Shown piece by piece: positions 8,437-17,066 of a stretch of 64,000 bases of DNA (position 1 is its first letter; each line of letters begins with the position of its first letter). The position numbers and the translations under genes are program-made. The notes beneath the pieces were generated by a model that was not told the origin of the DNA, did no database searches, and worked only from the letters and a program-made list of their open reading frames with translations. This DNA is from Antarctobacter heliothermus (GTDB taxonomy: Bacteria; Pseudomonadota; Alphaproteobacteria; Rhodobacterales; Rhodobacteraceae). The DNA lies in assembly GCF_900188425.1 (NCBI RefSeq), contig NZ_FZON01000014.1, positions 1 to 64,000 of the forward strand, written 5' to 3'.

Positions 8437-8482
8437 GGTCTCGGGAGTTGGATTTGAACCAACGACCTTCAGGTTATGAGCC
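8436..8482 (-). pseudogene. tRNA-Met(CAU) 3' fragment, probable attachment-site scar
   Basis: Read on the minus strand this is the 3' part of an elongator-type tRNA-Met: anticodon loop CTCATAA, stem strand CCTGA, variable loop AGGTCG, a perfect T arm GTTGG-TTCAAAT-CCAAC, acceptor strand TCCCGAG, discriminator A and encoded CCA. The 5' half is missing: no CTCGGGA acceptor partner or D arm lies upstream, and the anticodon stem is already mismatched. A 3' tRNA fragment of about 47 bases is what tyrosine-integrase elements leave at one end of their insertion. Confidence 0.65.
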
Positions 8483-8569
8483 CGTCCCCCGACCGATTCG
8501 ACCAGATCATCGCCTGTCTGCAAGTCGCGAAGACACCAGAAACGCAACTGGCCAAGAGCTGGAAACCGT

Positions 8570-8725
8570 GATCAGCCCGCCTCGGGCGCGCAGGACACCG
8601 GTTTTGACTATCTGTGGAACCTTGGCTCCGGCACGGACCGCACCGACAAGGCAGCCCTGATGCGAATTCTGCGGGGCAAGGTCGACGCAATGACGCGCGT
8701 GGCCGCAATGGGTCAGCCGCGATAG
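8570..8725 (+). pseudogene. Possible 3' gene remnant, unrecognised
   Basis: An open frame without a start codon ends in TAG at 8723-8725 and reads DTGFDYLWNLGSGTDRTDKA and on to RGKVDAMTRVAAMGQPR, which looks like genuine coding sequence rather than a shadow. The frame upstream does not look coding. It overlaps the last 13 bases of dctD on the other strand. I do not recognise the family. It may be the tail of a gene cut by whatever recombined at the neighbouring tRNA fragment. Confidence 0.3.
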
Positions 8726-9942
8726 GTTTCCGGCTTTAGTCCGTATTTCGCCAACTTGTCGTAAAACGTCTTGCGCGGCAGTTTCAGCGCCTCTGCCGCC
8801 AGCCGCGCCTGTCCTTCGGCCTTGCGCAGCGCCTCGATCAACAGCGATCGTTCCACCTGCGCCAGTCGTTCGTTCAGCCCAAGACTGCTGTCCGGCACCG
8901 AAACGTCGCCCAGCCCCAGCACAAACCGCATCGCCGCGCTCATCAGCGCCCGGGCGTTGCCTGGCCAGTCCTGCGCCAATAGCCCCGTAATCACCTCTTC
9001 GGTCACGTCCGGTGGCGTCAGCCCGGCTTGCTCGGCGGCCTGCGCGACGTAGTGTCGAAACAGCACCGAAATATCCTCCGGGCGTTCCGCCAATGCCGGG
9101 ATGCGGACCTGACAGACCTCCAGCCGGTAGTAGAGATCGCTGGACATGTCGCCACTTTCGGCAACGGCGGCAAGGTCTAGTGAACTGCCGCCGATCAGCA
9201 CCGCGCCGCCCTGTTCCATCAGGTCGATCAGCGCCAACTGGGTGTCCTGGCTCAGCCCGCCGATCCCGTCCAGAAACAATGTCCCCCCAGCGCAGCGGCG
9301 CCAGAGTGCCTGCAACTCACCCCGGTCCAAACCGGCGGCGGCGCGTTTCTCGAACGGGCCTTTGGCGCGGGGCGAAGACAGGTGGATGACCTCCGCAACC
9401 TTGGAAATCCCTGACCCCGGCGGTCCGGTGACCAATGCCTCTGTTCCGGCACGCGCTGCCATGCGGACGCGGGCGCGCAACCGTTCCGCCAGCGGCGAGA
9501 CACCAAAGATCAGCCGCGCCGCCGGGTCGCCGGTTTCCAGCTCTTGTTTCAGACGACGGTTTTCCAGAACCAGCGCCCGCGTCCGCAAGGCGCGCTCCAC
9601 GACAGCGGTGAAATCCGCCGGGCTGCATGGCTTCTCCAGAAAGTCGAAGGCCCCTTGCGACACCGCCCGCACCGCCATCGGAATATCCCCCTCGCCGGTC
9701 AGCAAGATCACCGGCAGATCAGGATCCTGACCGCGTGCGTATTCCAACAGGTGAAACCCGTCGCGCCCCGGCATGCGGATGTCCGAGACAATGATCCCGT
9801 CGAACCCCGGTCCGATGTGATCCTTGGCCTCGACAAACGACCCCGCCGTCAGCGCGTCGAAATCCGCCAGTTCCAGCGTCTGCCCCAGCGCCTCGCGCAC
9901 CGCTGCGTCGTCATCCACCAGCAGAACCCGTGTTACCGCCAT
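8713..9942 (-). CDS. dctD: NtrC/DctD-type response regulator with a degenerate AAA+ domain
   Basis: 409 residues from the ATG at 9942. Domains are a receiver (about 1-125; acidic pocket D10-D12, phosphorylation site D54, K104), a NtrC-type central domain (about 145-360) and a C-terminal Fis-type helix-turn-helix (about 370-405). The central domain is altered: Walker A reads GPPGSGIS (173-180) without the lysine, Walker B reads TLFLDG instead of LFLDE, and the GAFTGA loop that contacts sigma-54 is absent, with shortened spacing. I infer that it cannot work as a classical ATP-driven sigma-54 activator. It is paired with the dctB-like kinase gene 58 bases upstream; no TRAP transporter genes are in the window, so the dicarboxylate role rests on family similarity. 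Confidence 0.8.
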   Translation of the reverse strand: MAVTRVLLVDDDAAVREALGQTLELADFDALTAGSFVEAKDHIGPGFDGIIVSDIRMPGRDGFHLLEYARGQDPDLPVILLTGEGDIPMAVRAVSQGAFDFLEKPCSPADFTAVVERALRTRALVLENRRLKQELETGDPAARLIFGVSPLAERLRARVRMAARAGTEALVTGPPGSGISKVAEVIHLSSPRAKGPFEKRAAAGLDRGELQALWRRCAGGTLFLDGIGGLSQDTQLALIDLMEQGGAVLIGGSSLDLAAVAESGDMSSDLYYRLEVCQVRIPALAERPEDISVLFRHYVAQAAEQAGLTPPDVTEEVITGLLAQDWPGNARALMSAAMRFVLGLGDVSVPDSSLGLNERLAQVERSLLIEALRKAEGQARLAAEALKLPRKTFYDKLAKYGLKPETYRG

Positions 9943-10000
9943 GTGTGCCTCATGAAAGTAAGCGGCCCCGGCTTCAGACCGGGGCGGGTGGTATTTCCGC

Positions 10001-11745
10001 TCATGCCGCCATTTCCTCTTGCCAATAGTCCAGTTCGACGGAAAACAGCGCACCCGTGTCCGTGTTGGCGCCGCGAATGCGCCCGCCAAAACTTTCGATC
10101 AATCCGTAGGAAATCGACAGGCCCAGCCCCATACCCTCGCCCACCTGCTTGGTGGAATAGAACGGCTCGAACACCTTTTCGGGGTCGGCGATGCCCGGTC
10201 CACTGTCCTGCACCCGCACCTCCAGCCGTTCGCCCAGAACCAGCGAGATCCAGATCGCCTTGTCGGCCTGCCCGGCCATGGCGTCGGCGGCGTTGTTGAT
10301 CAGATTGACAAAGACCTGCCCCAGCCGCACCTCACCGCCGTTGACCCAAACGGGACCGGGCCAATCCGATGGTTGCCACGCCAGAACCACACCTTCGCCG
10401 AGCAACCGCGCCTCTGTCAGTTCCACCGCCGAGGTCAGCACCGCGACCACATCGACCTTGCCCATCGGTTCGGCCTCGTTGCGGGCAAAGGCGCGCAGGT
10501 TCTTGATGATCCGCGCCGCCCGCGCCGCCAGCCCTGCGATCCGGTCAAGATTGGCGCGCGCCTTGTCCGGGTGTCCCTTGTCCATGAACGCCGCGCCGTT
10601 TTCGGCAAACTGTCCGATCGCCATCAGCGGCTGGTTCAGCTCATGGCTGATCCCAGCCGACATCTGGCCCAGGGCGCTCAGCTTGCCCGCCTCGACCAAT
10701 TCCGCTTGCGCACGGCGCAGCGCGGCCTCTGCCTCTTCGCGTTCGGCCACTTCGCGGCGCAGCGCGCCATTGGCCTGCTCCAGATCCTGTGTGCGCGCCG
10801 CAACCCGTTCCTCCAGCCGCACGTTGGCAAGGCTGAGCGTCCGCCGCCGCTCTGTCGCCAGAAACAACAGCGAGCCAAAGAACAGGCACAGCACCGTTAC
10901 GGCCATGGTCTGCAGCCACGCCAGCCGCCGCGCCGGGGCGACATCCATCAACGCCTCTCCCGTCAGACCGATCACCGGCAGCGCCTGCGTCAGATGCAGG
11001 GCGCGACGCGGGACATAGGCGCTGAGCGCCACCTCCCAGATTTCGAAACCCGCAACATGTCGCACGGCCAGCGGCGCCAATTTCCCCCCCGGTCCGATCA
11101 GCGCCTCGGGCGTGCGTTGCCAGGACAGCAGTTCCGACCTGTTGGTGACAAAAACCTGGTTGAGGTCATCGGTGAAGAACACAACCGGGCGTGATCCGCT
11201 CCATTCCCGTTCCAGGGCCTCGATGTCCACCGCCAGAACAAGCACCCCCTGAACCCGGCCATTGGCCCCGAAATGCGGCGCGGCGTAGACATAGGCCCGC
11301 CTGCCAAGACGTGGGCCGATCCCGTGGTCTCGGCCCCCAGCGCCCCGTTCGCAGCGCGCAGGAACCAGGGCTGGGCCATCAGATCGGCGGGGGCCTCGCC
11401 GTGGGCGGCGGCCAGCACCCGCCCCTCGCGGTCGGCATACAGCGCGGTCAGCGCGCCGGTCCGGTCAGCGTTGCGCAACAACAGCGCCTCGGCCTCTACG
11501 CGCGAGCCACCGCGATGCAACGCGCTCAAGACCGGGTGTTCCACCAGCGTCACCGCCAGCGACCGATACCGTTGCAACCCCGTCATCAGCCGATCCGCCG
11601 CCAATGCAAGGTCTGACTGCCCGCGCGCGTGTACCTGGCGCAGGGCCTCGGCGTGGCTGGTGGCCCAGACCACCCAGCCCAGCACCGCCACCGCGGCCAG
11701 AAAGCAGCCGACGATCAGGATCCGTGTTGACGCTCTGTCCTTCAT
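10001..11745 (-). pseudogene. dctB: DctB-like sensor histidine kinase, frameshifted
   Basis: The start at 11745 gives an N-terminal membrane helix (LIVGCFLAAVAVLGWVVWAT) and the first part of a periplasmic dCache-like sensor domain. At about 11298-11306 the frame shifts by one base: VLAG in the first frame should continue as RRAYVYAAPHFGANG in the second. The second frame runs to 10001 with a second membrane helix (about MAVTVLCLFFGSLLFLA), a coiled coil, the phosphoacceptor box SAGISHELNQPL, and the ATP-binding DSGPGI and GMGLGLSIS boxes. Restoring one G near 11305 would give a full kinase of about 580 residues. It is either a recent pseudogene or a sequence error; translation could restart inside, but the sensor would be lost. 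Confidence 0.8.
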
Positions 11746-11772
11746 GGAACCCAGTCATAGCGCCCCCTTGCC

Positions 11773-12978
11773 ATGGCGGACAAGACGCGCCAAGCATCCC
11801 CCATGATGGCATTTTCCCAAGACCCGACCGCCCCGCAGTTCGTTCAGGACCCCTATCCGTTCTACGAGACGATGCGCACGGGCGGCGATCTTGCGTTTTG
11901 GCAAGAGTATGCAATGCCTTGCGCGGTGTCGCACCGGGCGGTCAGTGCCCTGCTGCGCGACCGCCGCTTTGGCCGCGAGATCCCGCCTGAAATGGCACCG
12001 GACATCGCCCCGCACCTGGCCCCTTTCTACGCGGTCGAGGCGCATTCCATGCTCGAGCTGGAACCGCCGCGCCACACCCGCCTGCGCGGCCTTGTGCTGC
12101 GCGCCTTCACCACCCGCCGGATCAAGGCGTTGGCCCCCGAAATCGCGCAACTGTCGCATGAACTGGTTGACAGCTTTCCCGATGGTCCCGTCGACCTGTT
12201 GCCCGCCTTTTGCGCGCCGCTGCCCGTCATCGTCATCTGCCGCCTGCTCGGGGTGCCGGAAAGCCACGCTGATCAACTGCTGGCCTGGTCCAACGCCATG
12301 GTCGCGATCTACCAGGCCCGCCGCGACCGCGCCATCGAAGAGGGTGCCGCTCAGGCCGCGCAAGAGTTTTCCGCCTTCCTCAGCGATTACATCGAAACCC
12401 GACGCAAGCACCCCGCCGACGATCTGATCACCCATCTGATTGCCGCCGAAGAAGCGGGTGAGAAACTATCGACGCCAGAGCTGATCACCACCTGCATCCT
12501 GCTGCTGAACGCCGGTCATGAGGCGACGGTCCACACCATGGGCAACGGCATCAAGACGCTGTTGGAAACTGGCACATCCATCACCGCCGACACGGCAGAG
12601 CCGGTGGTCGAGGAAATCCTGCGGTTTGACCCGCCGCTGCATATGTTCACCCGCTACGCCTATGAAGAGGTTGAGGTTTTCGGCCACACCTTTGAACGCG
12701 GCGATCAGGTGGCGTTGATGCTGGCCGCCGCCAACCGCGACCCTGCGGTCTGGGCGGATCCGGCGCGGTTCGATCCTGCGCGCCCCATCAGTGCCAACAC
12801 CAGTTTCGGCGCGGGGCTGCATTTTTGCGTCGGTGCGCCGCTGGCCCGGCTGGAACTGCAAATCGGCCTTCCGATCCTGTTCGAACGCCTGCCGCACCTG
12901 CGGCTGGCCGCGCCGCCACAGTTCGCCAATCTCTATCATTTCCACGGGCTGGAGCGGCTGGAGGTTCGCGCGGGATAG
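11773..12978 (+). CDS. Cytochrome P450
   Basis: A soluble bacterial P450 of up to 401 residues. The haem-binding loop FGAGLHFCVGAPLARLE (cysteine about 356), the ExxR motif in EEILRF, and the oxygen-activation helix AGHEATVHTMGN are all intact. Such enzymes take electrons from a ferredoxin and ferredoxin reductase to hydroxylate small molecules; the substrate cannot be predicted. No ferredoxin gene is adjacent. The start is uncertain: the ATG at 11773 lacks a clear ribosome site, and ATGs at 11803 or 11806 fit family N-termini (FSQDPTAPQFVQDPYPF) equally well. It is divergent from dctB across a short gap. Confidence 0.85.
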   Translation: MADKTRQASPMMAFSQDPTAPQFVQDPYPFYETMRTGGDLAFWQEYAMPCAVSHRAVSALLRDRRFGREIPPEMAPDIAPHLAPFYAVEAHSMLELEPPRHTRLRGLVLRAFTTRRIKALAPEIAQLSHELVDSFPDGPVDLLPAFCAPLPVIVICRLLGVPESHADQLLAWSNAMVAIYQARRDRAIEEGAAQAAQEFSAFLSDYIETRRKHPADDLITHLIAAEEAGEKLSTPELITTCILLLNAGHEATVHTMGNGIKTLLETGTSITADTAEPVVEEILRFDPPLHMFTRYAYEEVEVFGHTFERGDQVALMLAAANRDPAVWADPARFDPARPISANTSFGAGLHFCVGAPLARLELQIGLPILFERLPHLRLAAPPQFANLYHFHGLERLEVRAG

Positions 12979-13010
12979 GGGGCCACCCTTGGGCGCGCTG
13001 GTGCCGGTTT

Positions 13011-13035
13011 ACAAACCCAGCTCTACAAACCCAGC
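13011..13035. repeat. Short direct repeat after the P450 gene
   Basis: ACAAACCCAGC occurs twice with a 14-base period (13011-13021 and 13025-13035), between the P450 stop and the Lrp-family gene. No terminator hairpin is clear in this gap. Confidence 0.5.
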
Positions 13036-13065
13036 CCGGGGCACGATCGCGTTTGGTTCATCCCG

Positions 13066-13521
13066 TCACAACGGCAGCGCCGTTGTCGCCTTGATCTCTT
13101 CCATCGACAGCAGGGCGGTGACATTGTGCACCTTCACTTCTGAAATCAGCGCCTGATAAAACGCATCATAGGCGCGCGCGTTCTTGACCCGCACCTTGAG
13201 GATATAGTCGATGTCGCCCGCCAGACGGTGCGCCTCTTGCACTTCTGGCCGTTCCCTCAGCGCCTTGAGGAACTTTGCCTGCCACTCTACCTCATGCTCA
13301 GACGTGCGGATCAGGACAAAGAAACAGGCCTCGAACCCCAGCTTTTCCGCATCCAGAACCACGGTCTGCTGGCCCAGCACACCGCCCTCGCGCAGCTTGC
13401 GAATCCGGTTCCAGACCGGGGTCTTGGACGACCCCACCTTCTTGGCGATCTCATCCAGGGACTGCCCCGCATCGCGCTGCAGTTCCGCAAGGATTTTCCG
13501 GTCGGTGGCATCGATCTTCAC
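13066..13521 (-). CDS. Lrp/AsnC-family transcriptional regulator
   Basis: 151 residues from a GTG at 13521, chosen because of the GGAGAG ribosome site 9 bases upstream and because family proteins begin KIDATDRKIL. It has an N-terminal winged helix (about 1-60: DEIAKKVGSSKTPVWNRIRK) and a C-terminal RAM effector-binding domain (about 65-150: HRLAGDIDYILKVRVKN). It is divergent from the sulfur assimilation operon across 142 bases, so it is a good candidate for its regulator, with an amino acid or sulfur metabolite as effector (inference). Confidence 0.85.
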   Translation of the reverse strand: MKIDATDRKILAELQRDAGQSLDEIAKKVGSSKTPVWNRIRKLREGGVLGQQTVVLDAEKLGFEACFFVLIRTSEHEVEWQAKFLKALRERPEVQEAHRLAGDIDYILKVRVKNARAYDAFYQALISEVKVHNVTALLSMEEIKATTALPL

Positions 13522-13570
13522 GGCTGTTCTCTCCTGTGGCCGGTCATGGGACAAACGCCCCACCTGTCGC

Positions 13571-13637
13571 CAAAACTAGAACATTCTTCCTTGTTTTGCC
13601 AGCCCCATAGCCAAATAGCGGGACAATTTCCTATATA
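13571..13637. promoter_or_regulatory. Divergent lrp/cysG control region
   Basis: Between the two divergent genes lies the inverted repeat CAAAAC (13571-13576) / GTTTTG (13593-13598), with arm centres 22 bases apart, the two-turn spacing often seen for Lrp-family dimers. A TATATA element at 13632-13637, about 27 bases before the cysG GTG, could be its -10 box. Assignments are by eye. Confidence 0.35.
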
Positions 13638-13663
13638 TACAGCCAGAAGCAAGGAGATCTCTC

Positions 13664-15121
13664 GTGCAGCACTTCCCGATCTTCCTCAACCTCGCCGGGC
13701 GGCGGGTGGTTGTCTCCGGCGGTGGCGCGGCGGCTCTGGCCAAACTGCGCCTGCTGTTCAAGACCGAGGCCGACATCGCCGTATACGCGACACGCGCCGA
13801 CCACCAGATCATCCGCTGGGCCGCCACCGGCGCGCTGACACTGGTGCCGCGCGCCCTTGTGGACGGCGACATCCAGTCCGCCGCGCTGTTTTATGCCGCC
13901 AACGAGGATGACGCCGAAGACGGTCGTACCGCCACGCTGGCACGCGCCGAGGGCGCATTGGTCAATGTCGTCGATAACCTCGAAGACAGCCAGTTCATCA
14001 CCCCCGCCATTGTCGACCGCGATCCGGTGACCATCGCCATCGGCACAGAGGGCGCCGCCCCCGTGCTGGCCCGCGCCATCAAAGCTGACCTTGAGGAGCG
14101 CCTGCCCGCGACGCTGGGCACACTGGCGCGCATCGGCAAGGGGTTCCGAAAGTTGGCCGAGGCGCTGCCTTTTGGTCGGGCGCGTCGGGATTTCTGGCAG
14201 GACTACTATTTCAACGCCGGTCCCCGCGCGATCACGCAGGGCACAGATGCCGTCGATCAGGCGCTGGATGATCTGCTGGCCCGTCACCTGACCCGCCCCG
14301 AGCGTCCCGGCCACATCTCTTTTGTTGGCGCAGGCCCCGGCGACCCGGACCTGCTGACGCTCAAGGCGCGCAAGGCGCTGGATGCCGCCGACGTCGTGAT
14401 CCACGACCGGCTGGTGCCGCAGCCGATCCTTGAACTGGCGCGTCGCGAGGCGACCATGATCGACGTCGGCAAGACCGGCTTTGGACCCTCCGCCAAACAG
14501 GAAGACATCAACGCGCTGGTGGTCCAGCACGGGCTGGAAGGCGCGCAGGTCGTCCGCCTCAAAGGTGGCGACTGCACCGTCTTTGGCCGTCTGGACGAAG
14601 AGGTCGAGGCCGTGCTGGAGGCCGGTCTGTCCTATGACGTCGTGCCCGGTATCACCGCCGCATCCGCCGCCGTCGCCGGCATCGGCCAGTCGCTGACCAA
14701 ACGCGGCCGCAACGCCAGCGCGCGCATCCTGACCGGCCACGACATGCAAGGGTTTGCCGATCACGACTGGCGCAGCCTTGCCCGCCCCGGAGAGGTCGCC
14801 GCCATCTACATGGCCAAACGCGCCGCACATTTCCTGCAAGGCCGCCTACTGATGCATGGCGCGGCCCCCGACACGCCTGTCACCGTGGTCGAAAACGCCT
14901 CACGCCCCGATCAGCGGGTGCTGGGCACCACGCTTGACCGCCTGTCCACCGACCTTGGTGAGGCCGATCTCAATGGCCCTGCCCTCATGCTTTTCGGCCT
15001 CGCTCCGCGCGATGGCCTGCCCGTGACCACATCTGACCAGGAGGCACTCCAATGGCCCGCAGCTTCACTCCCAAAGTCGTCACCGCAAATGCCCTCCTCG
15101 CTGGCGACGTTGTCTATCTGA
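13664..15121 (+). CDS. cysG: Siroheme synthase (CysG-type, fused)
   Basis: 485 residues, close to the usual length for the trifunctional enzyme that converts uroporphyrinogen III to siroheme, the cofactor of the sulfite reductase encoded downstream. The N-terminal dehydrogenase/ferrochelatase part holds the NAD site VVVSGGGAAALAKL (about 14) and the C-terminal part is the SAM uroporphyrinogen methyltransferase (VGAGPGDPDLLTLKA, about 223; GKTGFGPSAKQ; RLKGGDCTVFGR; VVPGITAASAA). It starts at GTG 13664 behind AAGGAG. Its 3' end overlaps the next gene by 70 bases in another frame, unusually deep for this operon. Confidence 0.9.
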   Translation: MQHFPIFLNLAGRRVVVSGGGAAALAKLRLLFKTEADIAVYATRADHQIIRWAATGALTLVPRALVDGDIQSAALFYAANEDDAEDGRTATLARAEGALVNVVDNLEDSQFITPAIVDRDPVTIAIGTEGAAPVLARAIKADLEERLPATLGTLARIGKGFRKLAEALPFGRARRDFWQDYYFNAGPRAITQGTDAVDQALDDLLARHLTRPERPGHISFVGAGPGDPDLLTLKARKALDAADVVIHDRLVPQPILELARREATMIDVGKTGFGPSAKQEDINALVVQHGLEGAQVVRLKGGDCTVFGRLDEEVEAVLEAGLSYDVVPGITAASAAVAGIGQSLTKRGRNASARILTGHDMQGFADHDWRSLARPGEVAAIYMAKRAAHFLQGRLLMHGAAPDTPVTVVENASRPDQRVLGTTLDRLSTDLGEADLNGPALMLFGLAPRDGLPVTTSDQEALQWPAASLPKSSPQMPSSLATLSI

Positions 15122-15351
15122 CCGACGATGACCGTTGGAGCCCGGACCTGCGCGAGGCGGAACTGCTGACAGATGAGGCCCATGCCCAGGTGCGCCTTGT
15201 CGAGGCCAGCGCCCGGCACGCCGAAGTGGTCGGCGTCTACCTTGCCGACATGAAGCCCGGCACAGACGGACCGCAACCGACGCATTTCCGCGAGGCGTTC
15301 CGCCGCAAGGGCCCGTCCAACTACGCTCACGGCAAACAGGCCGAGCTCTGA
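15052..15351 (+). CDS. DUF2849 domain protein
   Basis: A 99-residue soluble protein with the DUF2849 pattern (KVVTANALLAGDVVYLTDD at the N-terminus, HFREAFRRKGPSNYAHG at the end). In alphaproteobacteria it is almost always found between cysG and the sulfite reductase gene, so a supporting role in sulfite reduction is likely, but its biochemical function is not established. The ATG at 15052 lies inside the cysG 3' end and follows an AGGAGG-like sequence, so the two are translationally linked. Confidence 0.85.
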   Translation: MARSFTPKVVTANALLAGDVVYLTDDDRWSPDLREAELLTDEAHAQVRLVEASARHAEVVGVYLADMKPGTDGPQPTHFREAFRRKGPSNYAHGKQAEL

Positions 15352-15395
15352 ACCTTTCCGACCCCACGCGCGTCCGCCGCGCCAAGGAGACGACC

Positions 15396-17066
15396 ATGTA
15401 CAGCTATTCCGACTTCGACGCCGCCTTTGTGGCAGAGCGTAACCGCCAGTTCCGGTCCCAGGTGGAACGCCGCATCGACGGCTCCCTGACCGAGGATGAG
15501 TTCAAGCCGCTGCGCCTGATGAACGGCCTGTACCTGCAACTGCACGCCTACATGCTGCGCGTCGCCATCCCCTACGGCACGCTCAACAGCGGCCAGATGC
15601 GCCAGTTGGCCTATATCGCCGAACGCTGGGACAAGGGGTACGGCCACTTCACCACGCGCCAGAACATCCAGTACAACTGGCCCGATCTGCGCGATGTGCC
15701 GGACATGCTGGACGCGCTGGCAGAGGTGCAGATGCACGCCATCCAGACCAGCGGCAACACCATCCGCAACGTGACCGCCGACCACTTTGCCGGGGCTGCG
15801 GCGGATGAGATCGCCGACCCGCGCCCGGTGTCAGAGCTGTTGCGCCAGTGGTCCACCGACCACCCGGAATTCCAGTTCCTGCCGCGCAAGTTCAAGATCG
15901 CGGTGACCGGCGCTCCCAACGACCGCGCCGTGACCGCCGCGCATGACATCGGCATCCGCATCGTCGAACGCGACGGTGAGATCGGCTATCAGGTGCTGGT
16001 CGGTGGCGGCCTTGGCCGCACACCGATGATCGGAAAGGTGCTGGCCGAGTTTGTGCCGCAGGCCGACCTGCTGCCCTTTGTCGAGGCCACTGTGTCGGTC
16101 TGGAACCTGCTGGGCCGCCGCGACAACAAATACAAATCGCGTATCAAGATCACCGTACATGAGCACGGCATCGACGAAATCCGACGTCTGGTCGAGGACC
16201 GCTTTGCCGAGACGAAGGCGGCGTTCAATGGTGCAGATTTGGCCCTTTATGATGCGATAAAGGCCCAGTTTGCGGCGCCTTCGTTCACAAAACGCCCTGT
16301 TTCGGCCTTTGAACGCGCCTACAACAGCGACCCGGTGTTCCGCTCCTGGGCCGATACCAACCTCGCCGACCACCGCGCCGACGGCCATGTCATCGTTCAG
16401 ATCAGCCTCAAGGCACATGGCGAAACGCCGGGTGACGCCAGTGCCGACCAGATGCGTGTGATTGCCGACATCGCGCAGGACTTTGGCTATGACGAGCTGC
16501 GCATCAGCCATGAGCAGAACGTCATCCTGCCCCATGTCCACCGCGACGACCTGCCGGTCATCCACGCCCGGCTGAAATCGCACGGGCTGGCCACCGCCAA
16601 TATCGGCAAGATCAGCGATATCATCGCCTGCCCCGGCATGGATTACTGCGCCCTCGCGACTGCCCGCTCGATCCCGATCGCACAAGAGATTGCCACCCGC
16701 TTTGACGACCTGAAGAACGAGCATGAGATCGGCGATCTCAAGATCAAGATTTCGGGCTGCATCAACGCCTGCGGCCACCACCATGTCGGTCATATCGGCA
16801 TCCTTGGTCTGGACCGCGCGGGCGTGGAAAACTATCAGATCACGCTGGGCGGCGACCACACCGAAAACGCGGCGCTGGGCCAACGCACCGGCCCCGGCTT
16901 TCCTGCCGAGGAAATCGTGCCCGCGATTGAGCGCATCGTCGATGCCTACCTGACCCACCGCGACGCCCCCGAAGAGACCTTTCTTCAGGCGTTCCGCCGC
17001 CTTGGCATGGACCCGTTCAAGGAGGCGCTTTACGGTCCGCAGGAGCGCAAGGCCAATGCCGCGTGA
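15396..17066 (+). CDS. cysI: Assimilatory sulfite (nitrite/sulfite) reductase haemoprotein
   Basis: 556 residues. It reduces sulfite to sulfide with six electrons on a coupled siroheme and 4Fe-4S centre. The four cluster ligands are visible as CPGMDYC (C412, C418) and CINACGHHH (C455, C459). The two nitrite/sulfite ferredoxin-like half domains precede the two haem-binding halves in normal order. No cysJ flavoprotein gene is nearby; the ferredoxin-NADP reductase at 18353 could supply reduced ferredoxin (inference). The end overlaps the cysH start by 11 bases. Confidence 0.9.
   Translation: MYSYSDFDAAFVAERNRQFRSQVERRIDGSLTEDEFKPLRLMNGLYLQLHAYMLRVAIPYGTLNSGQMRQLAYIAERWDKGYGHFTTRQNIQYNWPDLRDVPDMLDALAEVQMHAIQTSGNTIRNVTADHFAGAAADEIADPRPVSELLRQWSTDHPEFQFLPRKFKIAVTGAPNDRAVTAAHDIGIRIVERDGEIGYQVLVGGGLGRTPMIGKVLAEFVPQADLLPFVEATVSVWNLLGRRDNKYKSRIKITVHEHGIDEIRRLVEDRFAETKAAFNGADLALYDAIKAQFAAPSFTKRPVSAFERAYNSDPVFRSWADTNLADHRADGHVIVQISLKAHGETPGDASADQMRVIADIAQDFGYDELRISHEQNVILPHVHRDDLPVIHARLKSHGLATANIGKISDIIACPGMDYCALATARSIPIAQEIATRFDDLKNEHEIGDLKIKISGCINACGHHHVGHIGILGLDRAGVENYQITLGGDHTENAALGQRTGPGFPAEEIVPAIERIVDAYLTHRDAPEETFLQAFRRLGMDPFKEALYGPQERKANAA

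Noticed and set aside
8436-8520. A complete tRNA-Met gene
   Set aside because: Only the 3' part is present; no acceptor 5' strand or D arm can be found, and the anticodon stem is mismatched.
10019-11194. + strand frame of 391 codons opposite dctB
   Set aside because: Arg/Gln/His-rich composition typical of an antisense shadow; dctB on the minus strand has all kinase boxes.
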